Assembly (NCBI RefSeq): GCF_016401385.1
Contig: NZ_JAEACF010000001.1
Location: 372,001 to 436,000, forward strand
Source of the DNA: Fictibacillus halophilus
GTDB lineage: Bacteria > Bacillota > Bacilli > Bacillales > Fictibacillaceae
Length of the DNA: 64,000 nt
Direction of reading: 5' to 3'
In this document: positions 53,734 through 62,522 of the stretch, one piece after another
Numbering within the stretch: position 1 is the first letter of the stretch
How the letters are laid out: every line of letters starts with the position of its first letter
Made by a program: the position numbers and the translations under genes
The notes under the pieces: generated by a model
What the model saw: only the letters and a program-made list of their open reading frames with translations
Told to the model about the DNA's origin: nothing
The model's database searches: none

Positions 53734-56602
53734 CTATTTTAAAAGGAGCTTAGGTAGGAAAGTAATCCTAATTAATCTTGTTTTTGTTTTCCTGCTCCTA
53801 GCAGGTATGGTCTCCCTGAGACTCTATCATGTCAATTTAACGGAATCACTTGATAAACAGATCTCAGCGAAACAGAACAAATTAAACTTTGTTGAGAATA
53901 TGCGAGAGAATTTAAACTCAGTGATGTTTGATTCTAGGGGTTATTTTGCTTTTGGATCAAAGACATTCTTAGAAAATATTGAACAGAAAGAAAAGCAGAT
54001 CAACAAAGATCTAACAACGTTTAACAAAGTATATCAATCCGATCAAGATAAAGAACTATCGAGCGAAATACAAGAGTTTACCAATCGTTATTTTAAAGAA
54101 ATGCTTCCTCGTGCCATTCAATACAAACAAGAAGGACAACTCAATGAACTTGTGGATATGTCACAGGAAGAAGGAGGAACACAACAGGTAAATGCTGTAC
54201 TTCAATCACTAAATAGCTTTGAGGCAGATGTCCAAAAAGAAATTGATTCTATATATAAAGAAAAAGATGAAAAGACAAGTACGAGTCAATGGATCTATTT
54301 TTCTTTTTTAACGTTTATGGTATTGGTGTTCATCGTTCTTATCCGATTGATGATGAAACAATTTGGAGGACCTCTTCGGGATATTGCAAATGTATCATCC
54401 CAAATTACGAACGGCCTCTATGTTACCGATGTTCCGCATACGAAAAGACTTGATGAGATCGGTTTACTCTCACAAGCCTTTGAGAAGATGATTCGTAGTA
54501 CTCAGGATAATGAACAAGAATTAATTGCACAGAATGAAGAACTTGCAGCTCAGCAGGATGAATTAAATGAGCAACAAGAAAAGCTTCGTGAAGCATTATC
54601 GACTACAGAACAGAATGAAAAGATGCTTCTTCGAATGAATTCTTTTATTCATTCAATCTCTAATACACTTGATAAGGATCATCTATTGAAGAGCATCATT
54701 ACCAATATGGTTGAGATCACCTATTCAAGTAAGGGATCAATCTGGGTGATTGATGGGAATCAAACCGCATCTGTAGGTCTATCAGAAAGTGAACTAATTC
54801 AATTTAAACAACATTTTCCTGACTCTGGAATGTTAGTAAAATTAAAAGAGAGTAGCTTATCACATCAAGTGATGAGAGATACTTCAACATCTGAAAAAGG
54901 TTATGTGGAAGGAACGTATAAATCAGGAGATCTGTACATTCCCATCTTTTCCGGAAAACGTGAAATTATAGCAGTTTTGGTCGTGACTCGAATAGGATCA
55001 ACTTATTCGTGTGATGAAGTAACAGAGTACCAAGGTCTCGCACGGCAGGTCGCTCTTTCACTTGAAAAAATCATGTTGTATGAAGATAGTGAGAAACAGC
55101 GAGTAACGATGAAAAATGTAATGAACAGCATTCACGAAGGCATACAGCTAATCGATAACGAAGGTAATATCATCTCTGCCAATCAAAAATTTTGTGAGTT
55201 TATGAGCTGCAACCAACCGGACCAATTGACTAACATGAAATTTGAGGAATGGACTCGTCGGTTAAAAGGAAGAGTTCAAGAAGCTCGTGAACTACTGGCA
55301 TTTATTCAGAATGCGGTTCATGAAAAGAACGATGTTGGCATTTCACATGTGTTTGAGTTAGATGGTGAAGTAAAGCGTGTCATTCAGATATATTCCGAAA
55401 GTCTCATCCAAAACGATACAAAATTAGGTACCGTTATCGTATATCGTGATATTACAAAAGAACACGAAGTGGATCAGATGAAGTCGGAGTTTGTTACAAC
55501 GGTAAGTCACGAGCTTCGAACTCCGTTATCTAGCGTTCTAGGATTTACGGAGTTGATGCTCACACGTGAGTTAAAACCAGAGCGTCAAAAGAAGTATTTA
55601 ACAACAATCCACCAAGAAGCTTTTAGGCTGACTTCACTCATAAACGATTTTCTGGATGTGCAAAAGATGGAGAGCGGAAGCCAGGAATTCGATAAAAAGT
55701 ATCACTCGATCTTGCCGATCATTCAAGATGTTATAGACGTTCAAAAGGTAAGTAGTGACAAACACGTGTTTGACATTGATATCCAAACCGAAAAATTATC
55801 CGTGTTCGGAGATCGAGATAAGTTATCACAAGTGTTTATGAACTTAATATCGAATGCGATAAAGTACTCACCTGAGGGAGGCAAAGTTTCGGTAAGACTC
55901 TACCATACCGATAAACATCTTATCATAGATGTTAAGGATGAGGGGCTTGGCATTCCGCAGTCGGCAATAGGCGATCTGTTTACGAAGTTCTATAGAGTGG
56001 ATAACTCCGATCGAAGAAAAATTGGTGGTACTGGTCTGGGTCTTGCTATCGTTAAAGAAATTGTGAAAGTGCATGGAGGACAAATATCGGTCGCGTCAAC
56101 ATTAGGTCAGGGAAGTACATTTACCGTAAAGTTTCCGGTCATAGAAGATGTATATGTGAATGCCTCCATAACGATGGAAAAAGGACAGAAAGCTGATATT
56201 ATCATTATTGAAGATGATAGGCATCTTGCAGGACTCATCACCGAAGAATTAATTGAACGAGGCTTTCAAATCGCACAGTTTAACAAAGGTGAAGAAGCTT
56301 TACTCATGATCGAGAAGTTACAGCCTGAAGCGATCATATTAGATATTCTTCTAGAAGGTGAGATGGATGGCTGGCAAGTGATTCAGACACTTAAAGCGAA
56401 TGAGAACACAAAAGACATTCCAATATTCATCTCAACAGCACTTGATGAAAAGCAGCGAGGACTTAACCTAGGTGCTGCAGGATACTTGATCAAACCATAT
56501 CAACCAAGCCAATTAACTTCGTTTATTCTCCAAGTTTTGCTGAACAAAGAGAAGAACGGACATATTTTAGTACCAGAAGAAAATAATATGAATCAAAATT
56601 GA
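53726..56602 (+). CDS. hybrid sensor histidine kinase (HAMP-GAF-PAS-HisKA-HATPase-REC)
   Basis: A 958-residue membrane kinase. TM1 (about 13-33), an external helical sensor of CHASE3 type, TM2 (about 190-210), HAMP (about 212-265), coiled coil, GAF (about 305-445), PAS (about 460-575), HisKA with His595 (VSHELRTP), HATPase_c (NLISNAIKYSPEGG, DEGLGIP, GTGLGLAIVKEIV) and a C-terminal receiver with Asp873 (AIILDILLEGEMDG). The GTG start overlaps the CheY gene by 8 nt with GGGGA upstream. With the Hpt domain in the first gene it could form a complete His-Asp-His-Asp relay. Confidence 0.92.
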   Translation: MRNYFKRSLGRKVILINLVFVFLLLAGMVSLRLYHVNLTESLDKQISAKQNKLNFVENMRENLNSVMFDSRGYFAFGSKTFLENIEQKEKQINKDLTTFNKVYQSDQDKELSSEIQEFTNRYFKEMLPRAIQYKQEGQLNELVDMSQEEGGTQQVNAVLQSLNSFEADVQKEIDSIYKEKDEKTSTSQWIYFSFLTFMVLVFIVLIRLMMKQFGGPLRDIANVSSQITNGLYVTDVPHTKRLDEIGLLSQAFEKMIRSTQDNEQELIAQNEELAAQQDELNEQQEKLREALSTTEQNEKMLLRMNSFIHSISNTLDKDHLLKSIITNMVEITYSSKGSIWVIDGNQTASVGLSESELIQFKQHFPDSGMLVKLKESSLSHQVMRDTSTSEKGYVEGTYKSGDLYIPIFSGKREIIAVLVVTRIGSTYSCDEVTEYQGLARQVALSLEKIMLYEDSEKQRVTMKNVMNSIHEGIQLIDNEGNIISANQKFCEFMSCNQPDQLTNMKFEEWTRRLKGRVQEARELLAFIQNAVHEKNDVGISHVFELDGEVKRVIQIYSESLIQNDTKLGTVIVYRDITKEHEVDQMKSEFVTTVSHELRTPLSSVLGFTELMLTRELKPERQKKYLTTIHQEAFRLTSLINDFLDVQKMESGSQEFDKKYHSILPIIQDVIDVQKVSSDKHVFDIDIQTEKLSVFGDRDKLSQVFMNLISNAIKYSPEGGKVSVRLYHTDKHLIIDVKDEGLGIPQSAIGDLFTKFYRVDNSDRRKIGGTGLGLAIVKEIVKVHGGQISVASTLGQGSTFTVKFPVIEDVYVNASITMEKGQKADIIIIEDDRHLAGLITEELIERGFQIAQFNKGEEALLMIEKLQPEAIILDILLEGEMDGWQVIQTLKANENTKDIPIFISTALDEKQRGLNLGAAGYLIKPYQPSQLTSFILQVLLNKEKNGHILVPEENNMNQN

Positions 56603-56605
56603 AGT

Positions 56606-56634
56606 AAAAGCCTGCAAAACGTTTGCAGGCTTTT
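56606..56634. terminator. terminator of the polysaccharide/signalling operon
   Basis: A 12-bp stem AAAAGCCTGCAA with TTGCAGGCTTTT around a short loop; strong in both directions and shared with the convergent acetyltransferase gene. Confidence 0.92.
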
Positions 56635-57247
56635 ATATTGAACGTGATTTATATTTTGCTTCTCTTTCAATAAAACCCTGTTTAACATCTATCCATTCTT
56701 CTTTAGTGATAGAATACAAAACGGCATTTCGAATATATCCATTAGAAAGTATGCGTTCATTCCTGATTACACCTTCTTTTATTGCACCTAGTCGTTCAAT
56801 CGCTTTTTGCGAGCGTTCGTTTCGCTCATCTGTTTTAAATTGCACGCGAATAAAGTTTAAGGTTTCAAAGCAATACGTGAGAAGTAGTTGCTTGCAAGTT
56901 GAATTAACAAATGTACGCTGATAATCCTTACCATACCACGTTGAGCCTAACTCGCAGGTTCGTTGTGTAGAATTTATTTCATAAAGACGAGTAGTTCCAA
57001 CGATTTGATTGTTTTTCTTGTTAATAATAGTAAAAGGAAGAGATAATCCTTCTTCACGAAGATGTATTGCATTTTTAACCCAAGTATCCATTTCCTGCTG
57101 AGTTTGTATGGTCGATAACATATAATGCCAGTGATCCGAATGATTAATCTGATAAAGGAATACGGAGTGTTCCTTTTCCATAGGAACTAACTGAATGACA
57201 TTGTTTTCTAATGTAGGAGGAGATGTGAATAATATTGGATTCTTCAT
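56633..57247 (-). CDS. GNAT-family N-acetyltransferase (RimJ/RimL-like)
   Basis: A 204-residue acetyltransferase with the RimJ/RimL layout: IINKKNNQIVGTTRLYEI (strands 2-4), LGSTWYGKDYQRTFVNSTCKQLLL (acetyl-CoA loop region, degenerate Q/RxxGxG) and VQFKTDERNERSQKAIERLGAIKEGV, the characteristic helix with NxxSxxAxxxLG. It acetylates an unknown amine, perhaps a protein N-terminus or an antibiotic. AAGGAATG precedes the ATG. Confidence 0.85.
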   Translation of the reverse strand: MKNPILFTSPPTLENNVIQLVPMEKEHSVFLYQINHSDHWHYMLSTIQTQQEMDTWVKNAIHLREEGLSLPFTIINKKNNQIVGTTRLYEINSTQRTCELGSTWYGKDYQRTFVNSTCKQLLLTYCFETLNFIRVQFKTDERNERSQKAIERLGAIKEGVIRNERILSNGYIRNAVLYSITKEEWIDVKQGFIEREAKYKSRSI

Positions 57248-57312
57248 GTTTTCATTCCTTAAATGGTTATTTATGTTAATATTTATTAAAATCTAATAGG
57301 GAAGGTGAAACA

Positions 57313-57444
57313 ATGGATTTCTTTATTTTAATTATTTTAGTCATTTTTTTGTTCGACGCTGCAAAATTTAGAAAACAAAATGAGACGGTTATTTTACAGA
57401 ATGAAAAAATGATTGCACTACTAGAAGAAATAAAAAATAAATAA
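57313..57444 (+). CDS. small single-helix membrane protein (43 aa)
   Basis: A complete 43-residue frame: hydrophobic helix (about 2-15, FFILIILVIFLFDAA) followed by a charged amphipathic tail (RKQNETVILQNEKMIALLEE). GAAGGTGAAACA before the ATG is a fair ribosome site. The stop lies 1 nt from the convergent gene's stop. The helix-plus-coil layout resembles other small Bacillus membrane proteins; function unknown. Confidence 0.6.
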   Translation: MDFFILIILVIFLFDAAKFRKQNETVILQNEKMIALLEEIKNK

Positions 57445-57445
57445 T

Positions 57446-57883
57446 TTATTCTTCTTTGTAAAGGTTGAAAAATTGATAATGATCTTTACCGGTAATCTTT
57501 AGAACGAGTTTTTTGTTTTCTTGTAGACTATTAATTTCCCCATCGAACGTTACGGTTATTTGGTTTGGAAACTGATTAATAGAAAAGGTGTATTCGCCAA
57601 TCTCTGTTTGCTTTTTTTCTTGACCATAACCTGTACTAAGGGTGAACGTCAGTTCCTTCGGTAGTATGTTACTCTCTTCAATATGTGTGAGCTTTAATTG
57701 ATTTGTACGATCTATAGAAAACGCTGCTTGCCAGTAATCATTTTCTCCAGAATAAACGAGGGAGTCATTTTTGGATGTTGGTCCTTTGTTACTTAAAGTT
57801 GGAGCTGAATCTTTAAAGAAAATCGTTAAAACAGAAATAAATCCTATTAATAAAACAGCAGCTAAAATAAGCTTCTTTTTCAT
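57446..57883 (-). CDS. membrane-anchored or secreted protein of unknown function
   Basis: A 145-residue protein with an N-terminal hydrophobic helix (about 4-23) that may be a membrane anchor or uncleaved signal, then a Ser/Asn-rich linker and a beta-rich domain (ELTFTLSTGYGQEKK, GEYTFSINQFPNQITVTFDGEI). No family is recognised. GGTGGAGA precedes the ATG. Confidence 0.68.
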   Translation of the reverse strand: MKKKLILAAVLLIGFISVLTIFFKDSAPTLSNKGPTSKNDSLVYSGENDYWQAAFSIDRTNQLKLTHIEESNILPKELTFTLSTGYGQEKKQTEIGEYTFSINQFPNQITVTFDGEINSLQENKKLVLKITGKDHYQFFNLYKEE

Positions 57884-57978
57884 TCTCCACCGCTCCTCTC
57901 ATCCACTACCTAACAGTGTATTCTTTATTTAATGGTGAATTCCTTGTTTCAATTAACTCTAAGAATGGAGGTGGATGC

Positions 57979-58446
57979 GTGAAAATCAGAAAGTACGAAA
58001 GTAAAGATTTTCAGGCTGCTCTTGAGTACTGTTTACCACCACAACAAGCATTATATACGTCCATGCCTGTTGAGGTCCTTAAAACGTTTCAATGTGATAT
58101 CTTCAATCAGCCTTTTGTCGTTTACGCTGACCAACAACTTGTAGGTTGGTTTGCTTTATATACAGATGGTTCCGGTAATATTTATACAAATAATAAGCAG
58201 GCCATTCTATTAAAGTCATTTTCGATCGATGCTAGGTTTCAAAAAATGGGATTCGCGCTGGATTCTTTGAAATTACTACCGAATATCGTGAAGCAGCAGT
58301 ACAAAGATAAGAATGAAATTATATTAACCGTTCATGACACGAACAATGCTGCTATATCTCTTTACAGAAAAGCCGGATTCATACATAAAGGTGAGAACTA
58401 TGATGGGGAATATGGCATAGAACTAATATTTCATATGAGTCTTTAG
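57979..58446 (+). CDS. GNAT-family N-acetyltransferase
   Basis: A 155-residue acetyltransferase with the GNAT core: PFVVYADQQLVGWFALYTDG, LKSFSIDARFQKMGFALDSLKLL (acetyl-CoA binding loop, degenerate QKMG-A) and ILTVHDTNNAAISLYRKAGF, the conserved C-terminal motif. The ORF could start at 57916, but GGAGGTG at 57967-57973 places GTG 57979 (VKIRKYESKDF) as the start, 5 nt away. Confidence 0.85.
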   Translation: MKIRKYESKDFQAALEYCLPPQQALYTSMPVEVLKTFQCDIFNQPFVVYADQQLVGWFALYTDGSGNIYTNNKQAILLKSFSIDARFQKMGFALDSLKLLPNIVKQQYKDKNEIILTVHDTNNAAISLYRKAGFIHKGENYDGEYGIELIFHMSL

Positions 58447-58534
58447 ACCTTTACAAAGTCTTAACCAAACCTTTACACCACTCCTTAGTAAATATTGTCA
58501 TAATTTCTATACATAGACAAAAGGGGTGGCAGGT

Positions 58535-60331
58535 TTGAAAAAGGTCATACAACAGTGCATGACGCAGATGAAGAGGATAACAGTTTTTAAGAACATCAAA
58601 GGATTTAAGAATATAAAGATTAATTGTCTATTAAAATTTCCTAAACAGCTTAAGTTCAAACTGAACCTACAGACAAAATTATTATTAATGATGCTCTCAT
58701 TGGTTGTCTTAACGATTTCCATCGTAGGAGTATTTAGCTATAACAAAGCATCAGATACAACGAGAACAATCATTGAAAACCGTTTGGAACGGGAAACAGA
58801 AACAACTTATGACATTGCAAAAAATCTTAAGTTCAGCTTTATTCGAGACAAAAAAATGTTTAACAAACGCTTGGCTGAAAGTATTAATACACAGTATGTG
58901 GGCCTTCAGCAAGATGATATGAAAGCGAATATCTTCTTAATGCAAAATGGAACGCTTACACCGTATAAGACGAATGGAAAAGACACTTTCTCTTTGTCTT
59001 CAGGAAGCAAGAAGCAGATTAGTGACTTAGAAAATGGTGTGCTGCACGTGGAAGTCCAGGATAAGGCGTATACACTAGCGTTTAAGCAGATTCAAGAGTT
59101 GAACGGAATCTACGTGATCGCCATAGAAACAGAAAGTTACATGCAGTCGGTTTACGAACTTAGAAACTTTATAGCGGTGGCGGTTATCATTAGTATTCTT
59201 TTAACTGCTTTGGTAATCATATTCTTAATTAGAAGCATCACTTCACCTTTATCGGCGCTTGGCCACATCATGAAGCGCGTTCAAAAGGGTGACTTTCAAA
59301 ATAATGTTGATTATCAATCTAAACATGTTGAGATTCAGAGGTTGATTGAGAGCTTCAATCATATGATGATTTTTATAAGAAATGTTCATGTGCAGATTCA
59401 GCAAATCTCAGGTGAACTAACCTCACAAGGCAACAAACTCGAACATACCTACAGTGATGCGAATCACTATAATGAGCAACTTGTTAAAACGATAGAGAAT
59501 GTAATGACTGGCGCAAAAGAAACAGCGATAAGTTCAGAGCATAGTGTGCGGCTTTTCTCAGATATGCAAGAAAAAGTAAGTGAGCTGAATAAAACAGTTG
59601 TGTCGGTGATGGATGAGTTTTCAGCTATGAATCAAAACGCTGTTTCCGGCCAAGAAAAAGTGGATGAGTTAGTAGGCGAGATTCATGATAATCATGACCG
59701 GTTCGTCCAACTAAACAAAATCATTGATGAGATGGGCACATATTCGAGCCACTCCCAGAATGTCATCTCTACGATTAAAGAGATTTCTGAACAAACCAAA
59801 CTGCTAGCATTAAACGCTCGAATTGAAGCGGTAAGAGCAGGAGAAGCAGGAAGAGGTTTTGCGGTAGTTGCGGATGAGGTAGGCAAATTAGCGGACCAAT
59901 CGAGTAAAGCGGCAGCAGATATCATTGCGACAGTAAACCAAATGAACCAAACAGCCTTACAAGCAATTCAGGAGTCAAGCCTTCTTGGAGAAGCAAATCT
60001 CTCACATGTGCAGAAAGTGAAGGATACGACTGGATTCATTCAATATTTAATGAATTCAGTGGTAGACAACAATGAACGAATGGGTGAAATGAGTGTTGCT
60101 CTTCGAGAATTAAAAGTGGCATTGCCTGAGATTGAAACGGCAGCTATTCAATTTTCAAGCATCTCCCAAGAAACTCTAGCGAGTTCTGAAGAAATGTCTA
60201 TAACTTCAATTAAACAAAATGAAAAAATTAAACAGGCGTATCTCGTTGGAGCTAAGCTGTCCAGCCTGTCTCAGCAATTGACGGAGGAAAGTCAGTTTAA
60301 ACGTGTGAGTGAAGGGAAAGAAACAGCATAA
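58535..60331 (+). CDS. methyl-accepting chemotaxis protein
   Basis: A 598-residue chemoreceptor. TM1 (about 47-68), a short external sensor of about 130 residues, TM2 (about 205-228, [20 protein letters not shown]), HAMP and a long coiled coil ending in the signalling tip [25 protein letters not shown] and [18 protein letters not shown]. The tip has Arg and Val at places usually Ala (NAAIEAARAGE). AAGGGG lies 9 nt before TTG 58535; the GTG at 58526 is too close to it. The basic N-terminal 45 residues before TM1 are longer than usual. Confidence 0.9.
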   Translation: MKKVIQQCMTQMKRITVFKNIKGFKNIKINCLLKFPKQLKFKLNLQTKLLLMMLSLVVLTISIVGVFSYNKASDTTRTIIENRLERETETTYDIAKNLKFSFIRDKKMFNKRLAESINTQYVGLQQDDMKANIFLMQNGTLTPYKTNGKDTFSLSSGSKKQISDLENGVLHVEVQDKAYTLAFKQIQELNGIYVIAIETESYMQSVYELRNFIAVAVIISILLTALVIIFLIRSITSPLSALGHIMKRVQKGDFQNNVDYQSKHVEIQRLIESFNHMMIFIRNVHVQIQQISGELTSQGNKLEHTYSDANHYNEQLVKTIENVMTGAKETAISSEHSVRLFSDMQEKVSELNKTVVSVMDEFSAMNQNAVSGQEKVDELVGEIHDNHDRFVQLNKIIDEMGTYSSHSQNVISTIKEISEQTKLLALNARIEAVRAGEAGRGFAVVADEVGKLADQSSKAAADIIATVNQMNQTALQAIQESSLLGEANLSHVQKVKDTTGFIQYLMNSVVDNNERMGEMSVALRELKVALPEIETAAIQFSSISQETLASSEEMSITSIKQNEKIKQAYLVGAKLSSLSQQLTEESQFKRVSEGKETA

Positions 60332-60337
60332 ATGAGG

Positions 60338-60372
60338 AAAGTGACGGGGAATGGTGATCCGTCACTTTTTTT
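60338..60372 (+). terminator. intrinsic terminator after the chemoreceptor gene
   Basis: AAAGTGACGG (60338-60347) pairs with CCGTCACTTT (60359-60368), followed by T. Confidence 0.9.
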
Positions 60373-60572
60373 AGGTTATAGATTTGGATATTTTGGTTAA
60401 CTCAAGGAATTTCTTGAATTATATGTTATAAGCTAAATAAGAAATGGTATCATCCAACTCTCCGATGGATTCATTAATAAAGTAATTAATACTTCATGAT
60501 ATACTTGATGCTACAAAGTTATCTTTATGAAGATACATATTACATACAACATAGATTAGGGAGGAATAAATC

Positions 60573-61454
60573 ATGTTTAATAGTGAAGCGGAATTAGTTG
60601 TTTCTGCAAAAGCCCCTTTAGGTGAAGGACCGTGCTGGGACTCGGAACAAGGCGTCTTGTATTGGGTTAGCATTTTAGATAAAAAGGTTAACATCTACGA
60701 TCCACGCTCCCACCAAAATCGAGAGATTCAACTAGATCAGATGGTAGGAACGGTTGTACCGAGGGAGTCAGATGGTGTAGTCGTAGCTCTTCAGAACGGA
60801 TTCTTTTTTCTAGATCTTAACACGGAAAAACTTACACCTATTGTTGACCCTGAACAAGAGCTTCCTGAGAATCGCTTTAACGACGGGAAGTGTGACCCGT
60901 TCGGTAGGTTTTGGGCAGGAACGATGAGTTTAAGTGAAGAAGCTGAAAAAGGCTCTCTTTATTGTTTAGATCACGATCTTCATGTGGAAAAGAAGCGAGA
61001 AAATTTAACGATTTCGAATGGTTTGGCGTGGTCGCCTGATCAATCCTATATGTATCTAATTGATACACCAACGAAAAAAGTAACGAGATTCCAATATGAT
61101 CTTCAAACGGGCCATATCCAAAATGCAACAGAAGTGATTTCCTTTCCAGAAGGAGTAGGTGCTCCAGATGGAATGACGATTGACGAAGAGGGCATGCTTT
61201 GGATCGCTCATTGGGGCGGTGCGCAAGTCTCCCGGTGGAACCCAGAAACAGGCGAACAGCTATATTCTATTCCAATCCCATCATTAAATGTTACATCATG
61301 CACGTTTGGCGGAGAAAATATGGACGAGTTGTATGTAACAACAGCTAGGAAAAATACAAGTGCAGAGAACCTAGAAAGATTTCCAGAAGCGGGCGGTTTG
61401 TTTAAAGTAAGACCAGGTGTGAAAGGAATGCCAGCATATTCTTTCAAAGGGTAA
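60573..61454 (+). CDS. SMP-30/gluconolactonase family protein
   Basis: A 293-residue six-bladed beta-propeller of the SMP-30/gluconolactonase/regucalcin family. Metal ligands are recognised in LGEGPCWD (Glu), FNDGKCDPFGRFWAGTM (Asn/Asp), SNGLAWSPD (Asn) and APDGMTIDEEGMLWIAHWGG (Asp). It hydrolyses sugar lactones, so a role in aldose oxidation is likely; no sugar dehydrogenase gene is adjacent. GGGAGGAA precedes the ATG. Confidence 0.9.
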   Translation: MFNSEAELVVSAKAPLGEGPCWDSEQGVLYWVSILDKKVNIYDPRSHQNREIQLDQMVGTVVPRESDGVVVALQNGFFFLDLNTEKLTPIVDPEQELPENRFNDGKCDPFGRFWAGTMSLSEEAEKGSLYCLDHDLHVEKKRENLTISNGLAWSPDQSYMYLIDTPTKKVTRFQYDLQTGHIQNATEVISFPEGVGAPDGMTIDEEGMLWIAHWGGAQVSRWNPETGEQLYSIPIPSLNVTSCTFGGENMDELYVTTARKNTSAENLERFPEAGGLFKVRPGVKGMPAYSFKG

Positions 61455-61461
61455 AAGCAGG

Positions 61462-61490
61462 ACAGCGTTATAAAACGCTGTTTTTTTTTG
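61462..61490 (+). terminator. intrinsic terminator after the SMP-30 gene
   Basis: ACAGCGTT (61462-61469) pairs with AACGCTGT (61474-61481), followed by a run of T. Confidence 0.9.
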
Positions 61491-61499
61491 ATTAACAAA

Positions 61500-61523
61500 A
61501 ACTTGCAATCATCGTTCGTCGTC
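61500..61523 (+). promoter_or_regulatory. candidate ECF-type autoregulated promoter
   Basis: AAC (61500-61502) and CGTC (61520-61523) are 17 bp apart, the pattern of Bacillus ECF promoters (AAC about 16-17 bp from CGT), directly before the sigma factor gene. ECF factors usually transcribe their own gene. The -35 context is A-rich and only weakly canonical. Confidence 0.4.
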
Positions 61524-61548
61524 TAATAATAAGAGAGGGGGGATTGGT

Positions 61549-62082
61549 ATGGAAAACATGTTAGTTGAAGTGATCTCGGCTGAAGATAAAGAGCACATAT
61601 TCAATGAAGCTATGAATGAGCACGGACAAGATTTGCTGCAGTTGGTTTATTCTTATGTGAACCATACAAGCATTGCTGAAGACTTAACACAAGATATCTT
61701 TGTTAAGTGTTATAACGCATTGCATACATATAACGGAAAATCAAAATTTAAAACATGGTTATGGCGAATTGCCATTAACCATTGTAAGGACTTTTTGAAA
61801 AGCTGGTATAAAAATAAAGTTTTCGCCACTGATGAGGAGCCTTCTTTACATCGGACTGAGGTGGATGTAGTTGAACATGAAGTCATTCAAAAAGAAGATG
61901 ATGAGAAGTTAATTCAGGCAATCATGCAGCTAGAAATCAAGTACAGAGAGGTTATCTATTTTTTTTATTATGAGGAGCTACCTATTAAGGAGATCGCTTT
62001 GGTGACTGAAGTTAGTGAAAATACGGTTAAAACGAGAATGCGCCGAGCTAAAGAACTATTGAAAATACGTTTGGAGGGTTAG
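61549..62082 (+). CDS. ECF-family RNA polymerase sigma factor
   Basis: A 177-residue sigma-70 factor with only regions 2 and 4. Region 2: SIAEDLTQDIFVKCYNALHTY and SKFKTWLWRIAINHCKDFL (-10 recognition); region 4: YREVIYFFYYEELPIKEIAL with helix-turn-helix SENTVKTRMRRAKELL (-35 recognition). GAGAGGGG precedes the ATG. It heads an operon with a PadR-like gene and a SEDS-family gene, and so probably governs an envelope-related response. Confidence 0.92.
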   Translation: MENMLVEVISAEDKEHIFNEAMNEHGQDLLQLVYSYVNHTSIAEDLTQDIFVKCYNALHTYNGKSKFKTWLWRIAINHCKDFLKSWYKNKVFATDEEPSLHRTEVDVVEHEVIQKEDDEKLIQAIMQLEIKYREVIYFFYYEELPIKEIALVTEVSENTVKTRMRRAKELLKIRLEG

Positions 62083-62084
62083 AG

Positions 62085-62522
62085 ATGGAGAACCGTTTGA
62101 AAAACTTAAAAAAAATCATGAACGACAAGACGTTTTCACAGGTAAGGTTCACAGAAAAACATCGCGAAACCATACAAAATAAATTGAGTAATCAAGGAAA
62201 TAGGGAACAGATTGTATTAAACGTTTTGCAGTTATTGAACCAAGAAAAGACAGGCTATCAGTTAGCGAACTTACTTCTTGCTCGCGGTATAAAACAATTT
62301 GATGACAATGAAGGATTTCTCTATATTTTGTTGCACCGTTTAGAGAGTAATGGGGTCATTCAATCAAGCTGGATATCAAAAGAAGAAACCAAGTTTTATC
62401 AGTTAACAAGTAAAGGTAAAAGATTATTAAAGCAAGCAGAACATAAGGGAAAACGATCATCAGTCATTCTGCAACAGCTGATAGGAGGAGCGGAATGGAA
62501 AATCGCAGAAAGTCGTTTCTAA
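62085..62522 (+). CDS. PadR-like regulator with an anti-sigma-like N-terminus
   Basis: A 145-residue protein. Residues about 1-35 (MENRLKNLKKIMNDKTF through FTEKHRETIQNKL) resemble the short N-terminal segment of Bacillus ECF anti-sigma proteins; residues 42-125 form a PadR winged helix (IVLNVLQLLNQEKTGYQLANLL, FLYILLHRLESNGVIQSSW, FYQLTSKGKRLL). It may bind the preceding sigma factor. GGAGGG lies before the ATG 2 nt after the sigma gene. No membrane segment, unlike typical anti-sigma factors. Confidence 0.8.
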   Translation: MENRLKNLKKIMNDKTFSQVRFTEKHRETIQNKLSNQGNREQIVLNVLQLLNQEKTGYQLANLLLARGIKQFDDNEGFLYILLHRLESNGVIQSSWISKEETKFYQLTSKGKRLLKQAEHKGKRSSVILQQLIGGAEWKIAESRF

